Counted from the stretch's first letter, positions 44,301 to 59,300 are shown. The stretch: DNA of 64,000 nucleotides from Volvox africanus (GCA_030268105.1 BSDZ01000078.1:6147501-6211500), one strand, 5' to 3'. A program made the numbers and translations. Notes: generated from the letters alone by a model not told the origin.

Positions 44301-47300
44301 ATCGGGGTCGCCAATCAAAGCCCAGGCACCCGCGCCATGGGCGCTCCCACCACCATATCTTCCTCTGCACACTTTGCCCCGTGCTTGTCCCACGGCATCA
44401 ACATGGCACGCACCGGCCTCTATCCCCAGAACGCCGACCCCGGGCCTTAAATCCGCTGTGCGGCCGTTCCCCTTACCGCTACCGGTGTCGCTTATGTTGT
44501 AGACCCAGACTAGCCTGCTGACATTAACAATCGATGTCAAGTTGGTGGTGATGGCGGGGGGCTGGAGGTCCGTCACGAAGGTGGCGTTAGCCGGGTAGCC
44601 CATGTTGCCGGCTGCGTCTTGGCCCTGGGAGGGGCCGGGCATGTCGGGGAGAAGGTACATATCCGGTATATCCTAATCGGGCATCCTCATTCAGTAACAA
44701 TAACCTTGTATAAAGACTGAGGGAGGATGGAAGGAAAGGGACGGTCCAATGAATGAACCCCATTCATGGGGGTGGTAGCGCTGCCATGGAAAAAATGGAC
44801 CTACCTTAAGAAAGCATATGTGCGGTATGCAGTGCGAAGTGAAATCGACTGAGGAGCCGCTTCCAGGCCTCGACAAAACGAGGTGGAGTAATCAGAAGGG
44901 CCGGATTTGGTGAGGACCTGAATAGATGGGTCCGGTATGTGTTGGGTTCAGAGATCAAAACGCTCAGTGCGGATCAGACCCCGGGTAGCTCGGAACATAT
45001 TGCGCTTCCCCTCTCTGCAGCTGCAGCTCCAGCGAGCACATACTGACCTATGCATGCGGATACCTACAAGCATGCATGTGCGCATACACAACTCGACCCA
45101 CACACCTTGACCTGGAACAGCCAGTAGCCCTCCGTGACGTTGAAGGTAGCTGTGTCACGGCACGGTGTGTAGGGTGCGTTCGTCTCAGGCGTGTTCGGAT
45201 CCGGTGCGACATTGGGGTTTCCCATCCAGCGGCAGAAGAATGCGCGCGTGTCGTCATCGGTGCCGTTGTCAGCAAACCTGATGGTCACCCGCGGATCGCT
45301 CTGGAAGCTGTTGGGTGCACGGGTGATGATCACAACGGGTGGAGTGCTGTCCACCTGCACGAGACAGAGGCGCGGGCAGGAAGATAAGGTCAGAAGGAAA
45401 GGGCGAAGGGAAGAACAGGGTTGCCAGACGTGCGGGCCGGAGGAAAAGGACAAAAATCAGGCAGCACCAGGGTAACCGTGGGGTGGGGGAGGAAAAATGG
45501 GTCGGCAGCGCAGATCCGTTAGGAGAGGCCTGTGTCGCTTGTTGAAATAGTAGAGAGCAGCCGAAGCTGAATGTTGGGATGCATAAACACCGTGCGATGC
45601 GCCCTCAATAGCCCCTAGGAGGGCGTGCATACCTAACCATGGGTGTAAGACACACACACACATCGAGAGTGCCGATGTGAGAATGCTTAAGCAGCGTACG
45701 AGGCCCCGGCCGGAACGAGGAGCAGGTCAGGTTTGAGCACTGAAGAGGAGCTATGGGGCCCATACGGCTGTAACCAGGGCGATTTTAACGACCCTCCTCT
45801 CAGGCCCCGAGACGAGCTCTCAACCACATGCACTGACTCCCCACCTCTCCCCAAGGCCGAGACAACCTTCCCCGCCCCAAGCCCAATTCCCATTGCCGTC
45901 ACCTGCACCGCTGCCGTCCCCCAGGTGACAAGCTCCTGGCTGCCTTGTGGTCGTACGGCCACGAGGTAGCTTCCATCTGAGGGCATATCCACCTGTAAGT
46001 CGCGTAGGTCGTGTAGGAGGAGGAAGGAAAGCATAGCGCGGGTAGTAAACGGCATGGCAACGGCAATGGAAAATGAAAATGAAGGCGACGCGAGAATGAG
46101 AAAAGACTGACGCGACGCATAGACAACCTTTGAACCTTTTCCCCATTGAGCTATTGATTGACCTTTGGACCGCTTCCGCTCAATCCCTCACCCCTAGGAC
46201 TTGGCGACTTGTTCGGCGTACGCTTACGCTCACATTGGTACTTCTGTTTCGTCTTTTCTCTTCGTCACAATCCGCTTCCGCCCATCACCTTTCAATAAGC
46301 GTTCATAACAAACATGATCTATCGGGGCACCACTTCCTGTTGGAATGAACCGCCGATCCAGGCCCTCGCGATCCCATTCCTCCAGTGCTCCAACCTACCA
46401 AACCCCCTGCGTTGCTCAACACGGTCACACAGGTAGGGCTACTGGCCACCTGCTGCAAACTTGCACTCCTACATAAGAACCCATGGCCCCTCCGCTCCCG
46501 TCCCCAAACGCACAGTGACCTCATCCGCCTGCAGTAACATCCAGCCAGTGTTCTTGCTGATGTCGGATAGCGTCCATCTGCCACTGCCACTGCTGCTGCT
46601 CCCGGCGGCCAACACCGCAGTCGGCAGCTGCGCCCTCGTGTACTCGTACGCCTTCGGGTTCTCCAGCTTCAGAGACTCAGGTGGCTTGATCTGTGCCTGG
46701 GATCCATTAAACCCAATTACACCGTACGTCAACTGTCGTGACGTCACCAGCCCGATAGGACCGCTGACCACGCGTGCGTACAGTTCGTTGGGATTGTATC
46801 TGTACGGGCGTGGCATGCACATGTTTTGAGGATTTGCGGAGGGGAACCCCGGGAGGAGGAGGAGGATAAAGGGGCGGGGAGCGGCGGAGGTTGGTAAGTA
46901 GATACATAAACAGATAGGTATATAGACAGACAGATAGATAGATAGATATGTAGGTAGGTAGACAGATAGGTAGATAGATATGTAACTAGATCGACATGTA
47001 GGTAGGTAGGTAGGTGGGTCGCTTCAGGACCAGCCCGGCCTTGCCCCAGCCCGCTAATCGTGGCACTGGCCTCTGGCTGACCCTTATCCCCCGATACACA
47101 CACTAAACAGGTCATACGCATACATATACCCGAGATATGGACACAAGACACGAAGTATCCAGCCAGCTACCGCATCACCAACGTGAAGCCCAAGAACCGC
47201 ACCTAATCTTCCAGGTCAGCTCTGCCTCGGCCCCATTTTGGGCCGCGTCGACAGCCAGAACCTGGGTGTACGGGAAAAGGCGCCAACGACGTGGAGGTAA

Positions 47301-50300
47301 CGAACCCGAAGTGCGTACACAAACCGATAATAATAATAATGATAATAATAATAACTCAAAGGGTAGGGCAGCGCAGAGGATGATGCTGGTATACATAGCT
47401 CCACGGTATCGGTGTGCGACCGGGTGCAATTTTGGAACTGAGCCTTGAGGAAGACGAGTGTAAGTGATGTTGGGAGACGTTCGCGTAAGTAGCGATGAAG
47501 CAATCGACAAGAAATTACAGTCCAGTTGACCTAGTCGAGAAGCCAGGATGGCCGGATAGGAGGAATGGAATGCGATAATGCGGATAGGACCGACACGCGA
47601 AAGCGCGTTGTTACTACTGTATCAGAAGACTCGAAAGAGCGGATCTACAGTTGCAATATCCCTGATATATTGAAGAATGTCCCGTTCCCCTCGGCCTAGT
47701 CCCTTGGCCAGATTCCCCCCCTCCTTCCTCCTAGTCGCCGGAGCTTTCCCCTTTACTATTACGAGCTCTTACACGCATGCACATGCATACTCATGCATGC
47801 ACATACACACATCGCCCGTCTGCCGTACCATCAAGTTGTAGTCGCCGTATGACATCCCAATCAATTCCAGCGGGCTATTACAGGGGAAGGACGTACGAAT
47901 GGGGACCTGTTGGCCAACGGAGATGCGGGTGCTGTTGCCAGTGGGAGCGGTGAGCCCTCCGAAGCGCAGGTACGGCACCGTAGTACCATTTCCTGGGCCA
48001 TTTGAGAACGACACACGGCAGGTGAAGGTGACTGCGCTGGTCGTATCGGTGGCATTGAAAATGAAGGTGGCGTTGTCGGAGGCAGTGATGGAGTTGACCA
48101 TGCCTGCCAGACTGGATGCCAGGGTGATTACGGGGGCAACGGAGTCCACCAGCACGGACCGTACGGCGGCTACCAGTTCGCCCGCAACTCGGACCTGTGG
48201 GTCATAAAGGCTTTGTTAGTGTGAAGGGGCGCATACGAGATAATTATGAGCACGTCGTGGGGATACCGGTGCATAGGACTGGACCAGGGTTCGCAGGCAT
48301 CAAGGATGACAAAGGGAGCGAGTGAGAGTGGCATGGACCAACAGGGTTGTGGCCGGCAAGCGAGAGAACACCCAACCCGAGCGGAGGACCGAGCTGAGGC
48401 GGCGGGCCTGGAGACGTCAGGAAAGCTTCCGGAAAGGGTCTGCGGCAAAGCCACAACCGTGAGAGGCGAAGGGGTTGCTTCTCCTGCCCATCATCCCCAC
48501 CAATCCGTGGCATGGCCTTCAGGCTCCCTCACTGTTAATAACACGTATACACATATACAAACCCTGCTCCAGGTGTTGCCTCAACTTCTGTATGTGCTTC
48601 AGTAAATTAAGCCGCATGCCGCACTGCAGGATGGCCCATGGAAGTGTTTTAGTGTGTTCCGCTGTCATGTGCAGCTAACGTCAGCAGCTCGTCCATGACA
48701 CTGGGGGTGTGGACTGGACCGGGGGTGTCGACACCCCGGGCCTTCCTCACAGCAACTCATACCCGTACCTGGAAGCTGTACCTCCCATCTTGTACCCCCT
48801 GGTAGGTCTTGGAGGGCATGGTGCAGGCCTCCCAGGACACATTTCTGTTGAGGCCTTCCGGAATGAGGCGGCATTGGAAGGTTGCCTGGGTGGTGCTGGC
48901 GTCCTGAGTAGAGTAGTAGAACGTAAGGTTCCTGACCAGCATGGCGGAAGTGGGGGGGAGGATGGGGATGAGGAAAACCGGACCGAATAGACGGGGGAGG
49001 GGGGGCACGGAAAGGGGAATGCATACTTAGGAATGGAGTGATCTTTCAATCCTCCTTAAGATGCTTACGGGGTGCTGCAGAAAGCGGAACCGGTTGCAAA
49101 CACCAGGCACATGTCTGCTCCAGAAGCCACAAATGACGCCAAAATTGGAAACTGGGATCCCCCTCCATTGAGACACACGCTGCGAAAAAGGAGCCGATTT
49201 TGCTCACGACGACCTTGATGTGAACATAGTTCAATCGGTTTTGATAGGGGATAGGAAAAGCCGGCGGACCCGAACAGCATCAGGGCGCATCAGGCAGCAT
49301 CAGGCTGCAGGTTCCATAACTACGTGAATACGCCAACCCCCGGTGGCGAGTTTCCCCGGCTCCCACACACACCCGGGCAGACCCCTCTTACGGCCGACGG
49401 ACACCCTGGAGTCGCGAGAGGAGTAGGGAATGCGGGCGAATGCGGTGCGAGTGCGAGAACGGATGGATGGAAATGAACACAAGAGAGGGAACAGGAAGCA
49501 AACGCGAGTGCAACTGCTCACTTGGAGTTGGTGATAGGGGGGGAGGACAAGTCGTCCTGGATGACGGCCAGCTGGGCGGCGCAAGTGTTGGAAGGCGTAT
49601 TGGGGCTGGGGAGGCGAAGGGAGCCGCTGAACTTGCCCTACACGAACGTAAATGTACAGCACAGGATAGCTATACAAGAGATCCGTGGGAAAGGTGAAAC
49701 AATAACGCATAACTATAACAGAAAAAGTTCTGGAGTCATCTTATCATCTCGAATGATCCATAGTGCACTTTACATGCCGCAAATGCGCGGCCTCAAAGGC
49801 TCTGCTATTTTGGGACCTACACCTGACTATCCCACTTATGCTCGCAGGGAAGGGAGATCAAACAAAGTCTTGAAGCTGTACTAGTTGTTGGGGGAAAATG
49901 CCACTCTGGAGTTCCGCTGCGACATTCTGCAATAAGTCCCCAACCCCGCTCCTCTTAAAACCCACCTGCACCACCAGTGCATACGGCTGCTGGGCGGACT
50001 TTTGAAAGATAGAAACTGCCACGACGGTGATGGCGACGTCACCTGCCGGCAGATCGTCGTACCAGACCTGTATGGGCAAGGGAGGAAAGAGGCTCACCTA
50101 TCCTTGTTGGTGTGTTTGATATGTCATTGTCTCCACTCAGGCAAACTCGCCCTCGACGTGCTCAGCCCCCGACTTTGCCTCTACCCAAGCGCTCAGCACT
50201 GAAAGCAACAGATTTTCTCGCCAAACCGGCACAGACCATCGCCTTTCTTGCCCCCGACTCATAGCTACTCACCGCCAAGCTCTTTGGCAAGCCCACCTGC

Positions 50301-53300
50301 ACCCTCGGCAAACTCTAGGCCCGATGGCACTGAGCCATTCTACATCATCACATCCCTCATCTGGGCCCACCATCGCATTCCACGCGTCTCCGCACCCCAC
50401 TCATCCTCCCCTTCCCTCGCCTGTTCCACCGTGTTGACATCGTCCTGCACGCCGTTTCCGTAGTCTAGCAGCAGCCCCCGACCCGCCGCCCGGACTTGCA
50501 GGTCCAGGTTGTTCACCAAGGCACGGGCGGCCGCCGGGTCACCAGGGTAGTCATACCTGCAACAAACAAGGGGCAAAGCGAGATGGACGCGAGTATGACC
50601 AAAAAGGTCCAACGATGGATGGATCATAGGGAGGCGCAGCTAAGGTAACAAAGATCAACGGTGAGCAGCGAGGAGGGTCGTCGACACGCGGATGGGGGAT
50701 CGCGAGTGACAGGTTGTGAGTTCGTAGGATGAGGGGCACCGGTCCCTTCGTAGGCATCGGAAGATGTCCACCTGGACACAGTTACCTAACTGGTCACCTC
50801 AGATGTTAACCGTTTGTGGATACCCTAATTAGGATACTACAATTCCTCCCCCTCAGATAGGACGCGTCCTCGCGTCCTACAGCCCAGGGTTCAACCACCT
50901 CCATCGTCAGACTCTACCCTTTTGCCCCGCCGACCTCCCCCGGCCCAGGCCCAGGCCCCGGCATGACTCCGAGCAGTCACGTATCCAGGCGGCTCCATGG
51001 GGACATGAAACCGCGCCTAGCCCTCGGACCTACCACGCCAGGGTAATCCTGAGAGGCCCCCCAGTTGCTGTCACACAAAACTGGTGCTGGTCTGATATGG
51101 ATAGCGACGCGCCATCCACCATCTGTAGGAAAGTTGCGCGGAGTGAAGATGGACAGGAAAGGGGCAGCTCAAATTCAGACGAGACGAGCATATCGGGCTA
51201 TACATCAAAGGCGCTGTATGAGATGTGCGCTCCCATGCCTTCACTACCAACCATAGACACAGCGTGTCTATGCCGTCAAAAAATGTCCTTATTTCGTAAT
51301 TGTGTGATTCAACTGATCAAATTTAGTCGATGGAAAGCTAGAAGACGCAAACGAAATGTTTGTCCACAGCCTCACCTGCAGTCTCCACCCGGGGCTGATG
51401 GGGCTGCCGGGCAGCGGAAGCGAGTGCAGCAGGCTGAGGCGACCGAAGCCCTGGCGGTACGAGGGGGCGTCCTCCAGCGGCATGCCAGTGTCCGCAACAA
51501 CGCCCTGCTGGGAAAGGGTGAGAATTGAAGTGAATCCACCTTAAACCAGTTCAAGACTACCTACATTTCCTCCCCACGGCAGACTTCAAGGAGCAGCACG
51601 CTTGCAGCCAGAGTCACGCCCGCCCCGCGGGCAAAGCACAAGCTGCAGTGCCTTGGCTTTGTCCACATTCCTAAGGCCGCTTTCCGACCTGCGAGCACCC
51701 ATCCATCCAGGGAATGGTACCCCTGGGAAAGAAGCTACCATTATAAACGTGTTCGTTCCAGTTCCTGTCCTTTGCGCCCTGCACCCACCGTCAAGTGGTC
51801 GGCACCCCCGAGTAGCACCGCCTTAATCAGGGGGCCACTGGGCTGGAAACCTTTGCCCGGGTTTTGCACCCCGTCCGGGTAGAAGCCGTCCATGAAGTAC
51901 TGCCGGACCTGTAAAGCGGCGGCAGGGTGGTAGGGAGAAATAGGACACGCTTACCAAACACAGACTCAGGGACGAGCAGCCAAGCATCTATAATAGGAGT
52001 GATAGAGTGGGAAGTAAAGAGACGTAGTGATGGCCGGGGAGGCAGCACACGGAGCAATGTGACCTCCAGCAATGTCTGACACAACATGGCACAAATCCTG
52101 CGCTCCCGGGATGTCCGGGTGCAGGGACCGGGCTGCCATGGCTGGGCTGGAATAGGCTTTGTGGACTGCAGCGTGAAAAATCCAACGCACACTGAACATG
52201 CGCTGATAGGGAGGCGTTTAAAGCGCAACACGAATTGGTAAGCATGCCATATGGAGTTGGCCACGATAAGGCTCAGGGGCAGAGGCAGGTAGGGAGGGCT
52301 AGCCTGACCGACTGGTTTTGCGATGGAGTGTCCAATGCTTCACTACGGGACTCGATTATCTCGAACATGCAAGCCCCAACGTGCTGGGATGTGCGAGCAG
52401 CTCCCGTGCTGGCAGAGGATAGAGTCACGAATTACCCGAACCACCGGACGGCCAAGCCTTCTTCACCATACATACCAGCAGCGCGGAACCGGCGACGACA
52501 GGGGTAGCCATGGAGGTGCCCTGCACGTGGAAAGAATCCCAGGGTGGGGCTGAGCGAGAAGAGTTGCGAGAAGGTATGAGAAGGAATAAGGCCCACTCAC
52601 GCTCCCAAGAATCGGATAGGGCCCGTCAGCCCCGGCAGGTAGGGAAGGCCTAGGAATTCAAAATGAAAATAAGAACTGATAAAGGATGACGTCGTAAGAC
52701 CTTATATACGTTGGGTTGTTAAGTGGTGGGGATGACACTGATGTGCAGTGCGACAGCTCCAGAGCGAAGAAGCCACGCAGGAATGTAAACTGTAAGTATC
52801 GAAAGCTTTGCAGCTCACGGCACACTTTCTCACGGACAGCGCGTCACGGCTACATCTGGTCTGATCGACCTTCGCTAACTCACAGACATGCTGGCTAGCG
52901 CTATGTTCCCGTCGCAGGATGTTTTCTTGCCGAACACGGGTACCGTCTTGGAAGAGTTCGCGGACAGCAGGGTACCTGAGCATTTGGGCGCGAGCGTGAA
53001 CAGCGCGGTGATATGAACGAGTGAAGCGGCTCAGGAATTTGTGAGGAAACAGCAATCATGCGACCAGTATGCAAATCTCAGTGATACGGAAGGGGTCAAG
53101 CATAAGGATTTGAGAGGGGCCTTCGTAGCCAGAGGACTGGGACAGGTACTCTGAGAATGCCTCCTGGCCAGTGGCTGTGCGCGAGGCCAGTGGCTGTCAA
53201 GACACGCGCGTCGCACCGCACCGCATCGAGACACATACCCCGTGAACATGGTCCCCGCGGGGATGACTATATCGGAACGCCGCAGGACATACGCTGCCAC

Positions 53301-56300
53301 TCTCACCCGGGGCCACGATGTCGGGTTTGATGCGGCCATCCGTGGTGGGTCCCACAGAGCTGTAGGCCGCCACGTCCTCAAAGGACGGGTAGTCAGGCTG
53401 AACAAGATTCCTGAACTGCAGGGTTACGATGCCTGTGGACGGAGGCGGAGGCGGAGGCGGAGGCAGAGGGACAAGGTGGCTGCGTGGCTGCGTTTGCGTG
53501 TGGGCGGCGCAGTACCAACACAATAATTGGGGAACGTGCGCTAGGTGTAAGATACACGCAGGGGATTCAGAGGCAACGACGGGGACGAGACGAAGGGGTC
53601 TGCAGACGGTGACATGGATTCGAAGACACGGCAGTGTAACGGGTTGCAGGCAAGCATAATGCGTGATGACGCACGCTTTCGCGCCCACGAGCTCTCCCGG
53701 GCGCCACCGGATGGGAAGCTGTGTTCCTTTCACCTTGGACCCCTCTCGGACAGTCCCGTTGTTTTCTCCCCTCCCCAATACACAGTGCTCCCTTACCCGC
53801 CGCGATTGACGACTTCAGCCACAACCCAATGGAGAGCGGCACGGAGCCCGCTGCAATACGAATACTGCCCGCCACGTAGCCGGAGGGGGGGCTCATGGAG
53901 AAGTAGCCGCTATCCTGCGGGGAGGGAGACGGTTATGGCGGTGGATGAGGTTTTCTTTCTTGTTATGGTGGTGGAATATAAAAACAATAAGGTATCAGCT
54001 TTCTAAATGGCTGGAAGAAAGGAGCGTTGTCCCCCGTATTCCGGACAGACCCGCATGCTTAAGGGCAGGCGATCTAGGAGGGATGCTATACAAGTCCACT
54101 GGCGCGTGCACGGGACCAACGGGTTGTCCTTTCCAATAAAGACATTTAAAGGCATATGCCTATGGAGGATTATATTTCATTCGTGGCCGCAGAGCTAGCG
54201 CAAAAGCTGCTGTCAAAAATTGTCAACGGAAATCAGCAGACTCTCAACGGAACCGGCTCCGTGGTTGGCCTACGAAATGTTGTTGCTAAAATGTATTTCC
54301 TGGCTTGCAGAACAACACCGCTTAAAAGATGATAATAAGAGGTATTCATATTGGAAAGGTGGGTTGAATGTCGTTGATTGGTGAGAACGCATGCGGGTAC
54401 CGACCGATTAATACGGTAACCAATCCGTTTCGGGGGGGGCCTCAGCCCAAAACGATAGATGCGTGCTGGAGTGTGTAAATAGAGCCGGAAACTGAAAAGG
54501 AGGACAAGAAATGAAAGATGACGTGGAGGGCGGAATTGCAGGGGAAAGATTGAATTCCAATATAGGCCTAAACCTCCGTACCTTGACATCGTTATACACG
54601 ATAATGGCACGTGCACCTGCCGCCTCAGCATATCGTGCTTTATCCGTAAAATAACAGCCGCCTCGTTGCACCAGCAGGACCGTGCCAGAAACGGCGCCTG
54701 CAGTAGTAAGGCAGACGCGGAATGCGCACAAAGCAATGCGAAGCATACCAACATAAACACACGCCCTGGGCGCCGGAATCATCGCCCAACGTGGGGGGAA
54801 GACGAATAAACGAGACGCTACGATATCGCTGTAGACGCTTCTGAAACGCGTGGGGGGATAACACATGTAGTTCATGACGGCTGAAAGATGCCACCGGCGC
54901 GTTTGGGTGAATGACGGGACACAACTTACGAAACGGGTAATCTTAGTTCCGAAATGGAGGCAAAAGAACAGAGGTCCCCTTAGGGATCCTTGTCCACATC
55001 AACCGAACTTTGCATACTTTTATGTATTTACTGTTTTAATACTTTAATACTTTAATATAATGGGGTCCCTATATACATGTATTGTAAAGATCAGCCAGAT
55101 TCCAGAATTATATAAAGTTATGCTATATAGGAAACTATTTAGCGTAATTGATTTGCACGGTGATATACTCGTCCAAATAAAAAAATACTACCGAATTTGG
55201 ATGAAAACGAACCGGTATTTAAAAAAATATTGGCTCAAATTACTGAAAAAGATATTAAAAAGACTTCACCGCATGACTGGCGGTGTTCTTGCCTTCCTAT
55301 TATTTAATAACACTATTAACATGTATAGTAATATTGGTTTAGTTACCCTTATTGGTTTAGTTACTAAAAACGCTATTATGCTTGTTGAATTTACCAATCA
55401 ATTGCGCCATCAAGGGATGAAAATTACTAGAACATACGGTAATAATTATAGCCGCATGGATGATATTTCTTATTTATTATCGCAAGGAGCAAAAGCTGGT
55501 AAGTTTTCTAGGACAAGATCACAATTCCCCTAAAATACATTTTTAAATACTTTTTAAGTTTATCAAATAATCCACCGCGACCAAATACTTAAGGACATAA
55601 CAAACAATGGAAATATGTGTTATCAAGTGCGTGGAATGCGTAGCCCTAGGTATACTGACAACAACGCAAGGGCCCTTCCTCTTGGTTTGGTTTCCTTTCA
55701 AGCGGTACAGACGGGGCTCCCCTCTTGACACCTATCCAACGGGCTCCTGCGCCTGCCATGCCCAAATCGCTTGACTGCCCATATCGCTGTGACCGTTTCC
55801 CATCCATTCCCATCAAGTTCCCGGCCTCCTGCGCCATACCGGTGTGGCCCACCCACCAGCATTGGCCAGCGCCGCGCATGCATTCTCAGGGTTGGCCATC
55901 GCCAGAGGGGCATTGCTGAGCCCCGCCTTGTCCATGTCATCACCGAAAGACGTGGCCTTCACCACTCGCACAGATCGCGTGAAGCGCTGCAGTAACAGCC
56001 GAGACACACGCAGGCACACATCCAGGGATGGAAAGAGGCCGGGAGTGAGAGAGGTAGCAAAGGTTGAAGGTATTTACGGAAACGATTGTCAGGCGCGCAT
56101 GCACATTCAAGATTAATCCCTTCATTTCACGTGATTTGAAAAACATCTACATTCGCAAGGTAGGTTACAAGTTAAATGCGGAGCAAGCAAATCATGGGTC
56201 GGGGAGCCCGACGATCCAGGAAACTGGAGAGTGTACAATGGAGTGCAGGGTGCCAAGGTGGGTTATGCGCACACTTACACCGCGCGCTGTTTTTTCCCAT

Positions 56301-59300
56301 AGATACCTCAACAAGTAACTGCGAGCTGGGTTTCATGCACCCTGGTCCACACAACTCAGCAGCCCCAGCTCAGAGGACCCTCAGTGGAACGAGTAAGACT
56401 CCCGTTTGACAACCGGAAGACGTAGGTCCCTCCCGCGACGTTGCGCCCCTTCCCCTTCTTCCCCACCTGGCCTCCCGCCATTTCCAAAATGACCGTCATG
56501 TTGCTCATGGCGACCCAAGAGGGTCTGGGTGAACCGGTCTGTGAGCAGTCGCAGAAGAAGCAGAATCAGTAGCCGTCGTTGCAGCATGAGTAACGTCGAG
56601 TGCGGAGGGAGAAACCGAATAGCGTGGAGGGTATGAAGCGAAAAAAATGGGTGTGAAGCCTTGATGAGATGGCCGGGAGCATTATGGACGAATATGGGTG
56701 CCTACGTTGAGCACACACTCGAATGTTTGAAGTCTGAGCAGTCTGGGAGACTTTTTCAAGGAGCATAACACTCATTATTCCTCCGCCTTGAACAGCTGAA
56801 CCCCGCTTGCAAACGAAACGTCCGTAGTAGCAGGCTTCTGCCTTCAAGTCCGCTTTCACTTCTCATGTCCCCGGCGGCCCTCACCACTGCGCCCATGGTA
56901 AGCGTCGCTCCCACTGCGATGCAGTTCTTGGCGACTGCGGGTGAGGTGACTGTGCCCTTCGCAGAGTTTGAGCTTTTGTCGCCGTAATTGCCTGCGCGAG
57001 ATGAAGAGCGGGAGGAAGCAGGGAAATGAGCGTATCTTGTCTGTATGATGCATGATAGGGAATGGCCTGAACAGGCGGCGAAATATTGGTATACTCAGCG
57101 TCTTGGACTATTGGGAAAGAATCGGGATGAAGAAGGCGCATGGCGAGGCCGCGAGTGACAATCAGGAACGGGGGGCTGGCTTGACGACCTAGACCCAGCT
57201 GTGGCTGAGCCGCCTTTGGGAGCTTCTGCCAGGTACGGGTGACGAATCCCAAGGGAAAAAACGGGGCGCAAAGTCGTCGCTGCCTGCCGATAGAACAGGC
57301 TGCCTAAAGCGTCCGCTCGCCTCCATGCAGGCCGTACATGTGATTTAACGATACCTGCTGCAAACACCGACACAAAGTCTTGGTTGTAGAAGGTGAAGCG
57401 GTCCAGGGAAACCGACATACTGTCGTACGCCGTAAGCTCCGAACCCCAAGAGTCGCTATGCACGCGGGCGCCCATTCGGTACGTCAAGTTGAAGTACGAA
57501 CGGTACAGGTCGCCAGGTGTCCAAACCTGTCGAATGGGCTCAGGAGAAATACAGCGGCGATGAAAAACGTTCCGCAACGATTAGGTGATAAGGTGTGGAT
57601 TTGGCTGCGCTGTAGGTCTGAGTACAAGCACGAAGGAGAACTCGAGCTGCTCTTTGCGCACAATGCCAAGATGCTCAGCTGGATTTGGGTAGACTTGGGT
57701 GAGAGTAACAGCAAATGAGTAAGAGTCACACGCGACACGGTGAAGCGGGGGTTGGGAGTCCACCATGACAATGAGCACCCCATTCGAAGGCCGGTAAGCG
57801 CCATCTCCCCCAATAAGTCCCCTTCCGTTTCCTGAGAGCCTACACGTACCCAGGCAAGCCAGGCGCGAGGCGAAGCGCGGCCACGCTGCCCTGTCCATGC
57901 AAGCTAGCAAGAGGGCCACCCAAGCTGTAACCAGGTAACATTCAAAAGGACGCAAACAGGTAATGGTATGGATTCTTATGCTCGTGCGTCCGTTTCTTTC
58001 TTAGACTCCCGGCTCACCCCCTCCGAGTTCCCCCGGCTCAGGTCCAGGAAGGCAATCTTGGCGGCTGGGGCCTGACCCGTACCCGGAGCCAGCGGGTCAG
58101 CTGTCAGGTCCGTCTTGTCAAATCTGCAGTACCGGCCAGTCCGTATGGGGAAATGATACTCGATCGCAAAAGCAAGGGACTAGAACCGCATGGCAGCTTA
58201 ATGGGCCGGTCCCTGAAATCCTAGAACAGCATCCTGCATCTGTTTGTTGTTCAAAGTGGAAACAGTGACACGGGGAATATTATATATAGCCTCGAACGGT
58301 GAGTTCTATCAATTACCACGAATGGTTCTGGTCATTATCTGAACTTATGCTATCGACAACACATTAGATACTATTAGATATTCATGCTGCAGCTGTATGT
58401 ATAATACAGGAGTGCGTTTCCGCACTCTAGGGGCCAGGGGGTGGCGGGAAAGAGGAAGGTACGCACACGGGGCGCTGGCCAATTGCCAGTCTAAATCATC
58501 GGTTTGGCCCGGATTCCCGGGCCGCGGCGCGGCCTTGGAGGCTTGGCCTGTCCCGAAGGGCCAATGCGCGGCCTCACCTGGCCCGTCCTAGGTATCGAGG
58601 TACCCACACCCGCATCTCCCATTCCGCAATGAGCACGCGCAAATACACATGCCAACGCACATGCCAGTTGAACGACTTTTGGGCCTGGTTCATGCGTTAT
58701 CCCCATTGGGGTGGCGTAGAACCATGTGCAGGAGAATCGCGAACAGTTTGCCGAAAGAAATCGGGAACAATTTGGTGATGGCCCAAATGATGAGAGGCCA
58801 AACAGAGGAAGAATTCAACTTGAATTTTTTCTGAAGACAGTTGGTACTATATACCTAATACACGAATTGTACAGCAATTTTGACCATAAATATTGGGGAA
58901 CGCACCCGCCTCACCCATTCCCGCTCCGTAACCACGCAAGGGACAAACATCGGGAGGTAGTCATCCGCGGATACGTAATGGGCGAGCGGAGGGACGTTCG
59001 CATAACAGAAAGGGCATGACCCTGTTGGTTATCGTCCCAAATTCCTTTCTTGTGTTCAAGTTGTACTATCCTGCCACCGTTCCCTAATCTGCCGTCCCGC
59101 AAGGCTTCTTGTGCGTGCGCCGCACCCCTGGCCGGGTCCGTTGCTTTTCCTACCCTGGCAAGCCCTTCTAACACGCATCCTACCTGCTCCCAACCAGCGT
59201 CCCCGATACATGGGTACCATGCCCGAAGCTGTCAACCATGTCCTGCACCAGCGCCAGGTAGTACCGCAGCTTGCGATGATTTGTACTGGAGAAGTACTGA

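Noticed and set aside
53425..53470. GGAGGC repeat read as a coding poly-Gly/Arg tract
   Set aside because: It lies in the subtilase intron 53433-53796, outside phase-consistent exons.
55060..55533. A complete 157-codon gene in the AT-rich island
   Set aside because: Only 55273-55419 matches a family; the flanking residues do not continue it, and a real RND pump is many times longer. It is treated as a fragment.
56390..56540. Extra subtilase exon (AMSNMTVILEMAGGQVGKKG)
   Set aside because: The exons at 56885-56991 and 55857-55986 already join in phase 0 and give the expected fold, so this stretch is most likely intronic.
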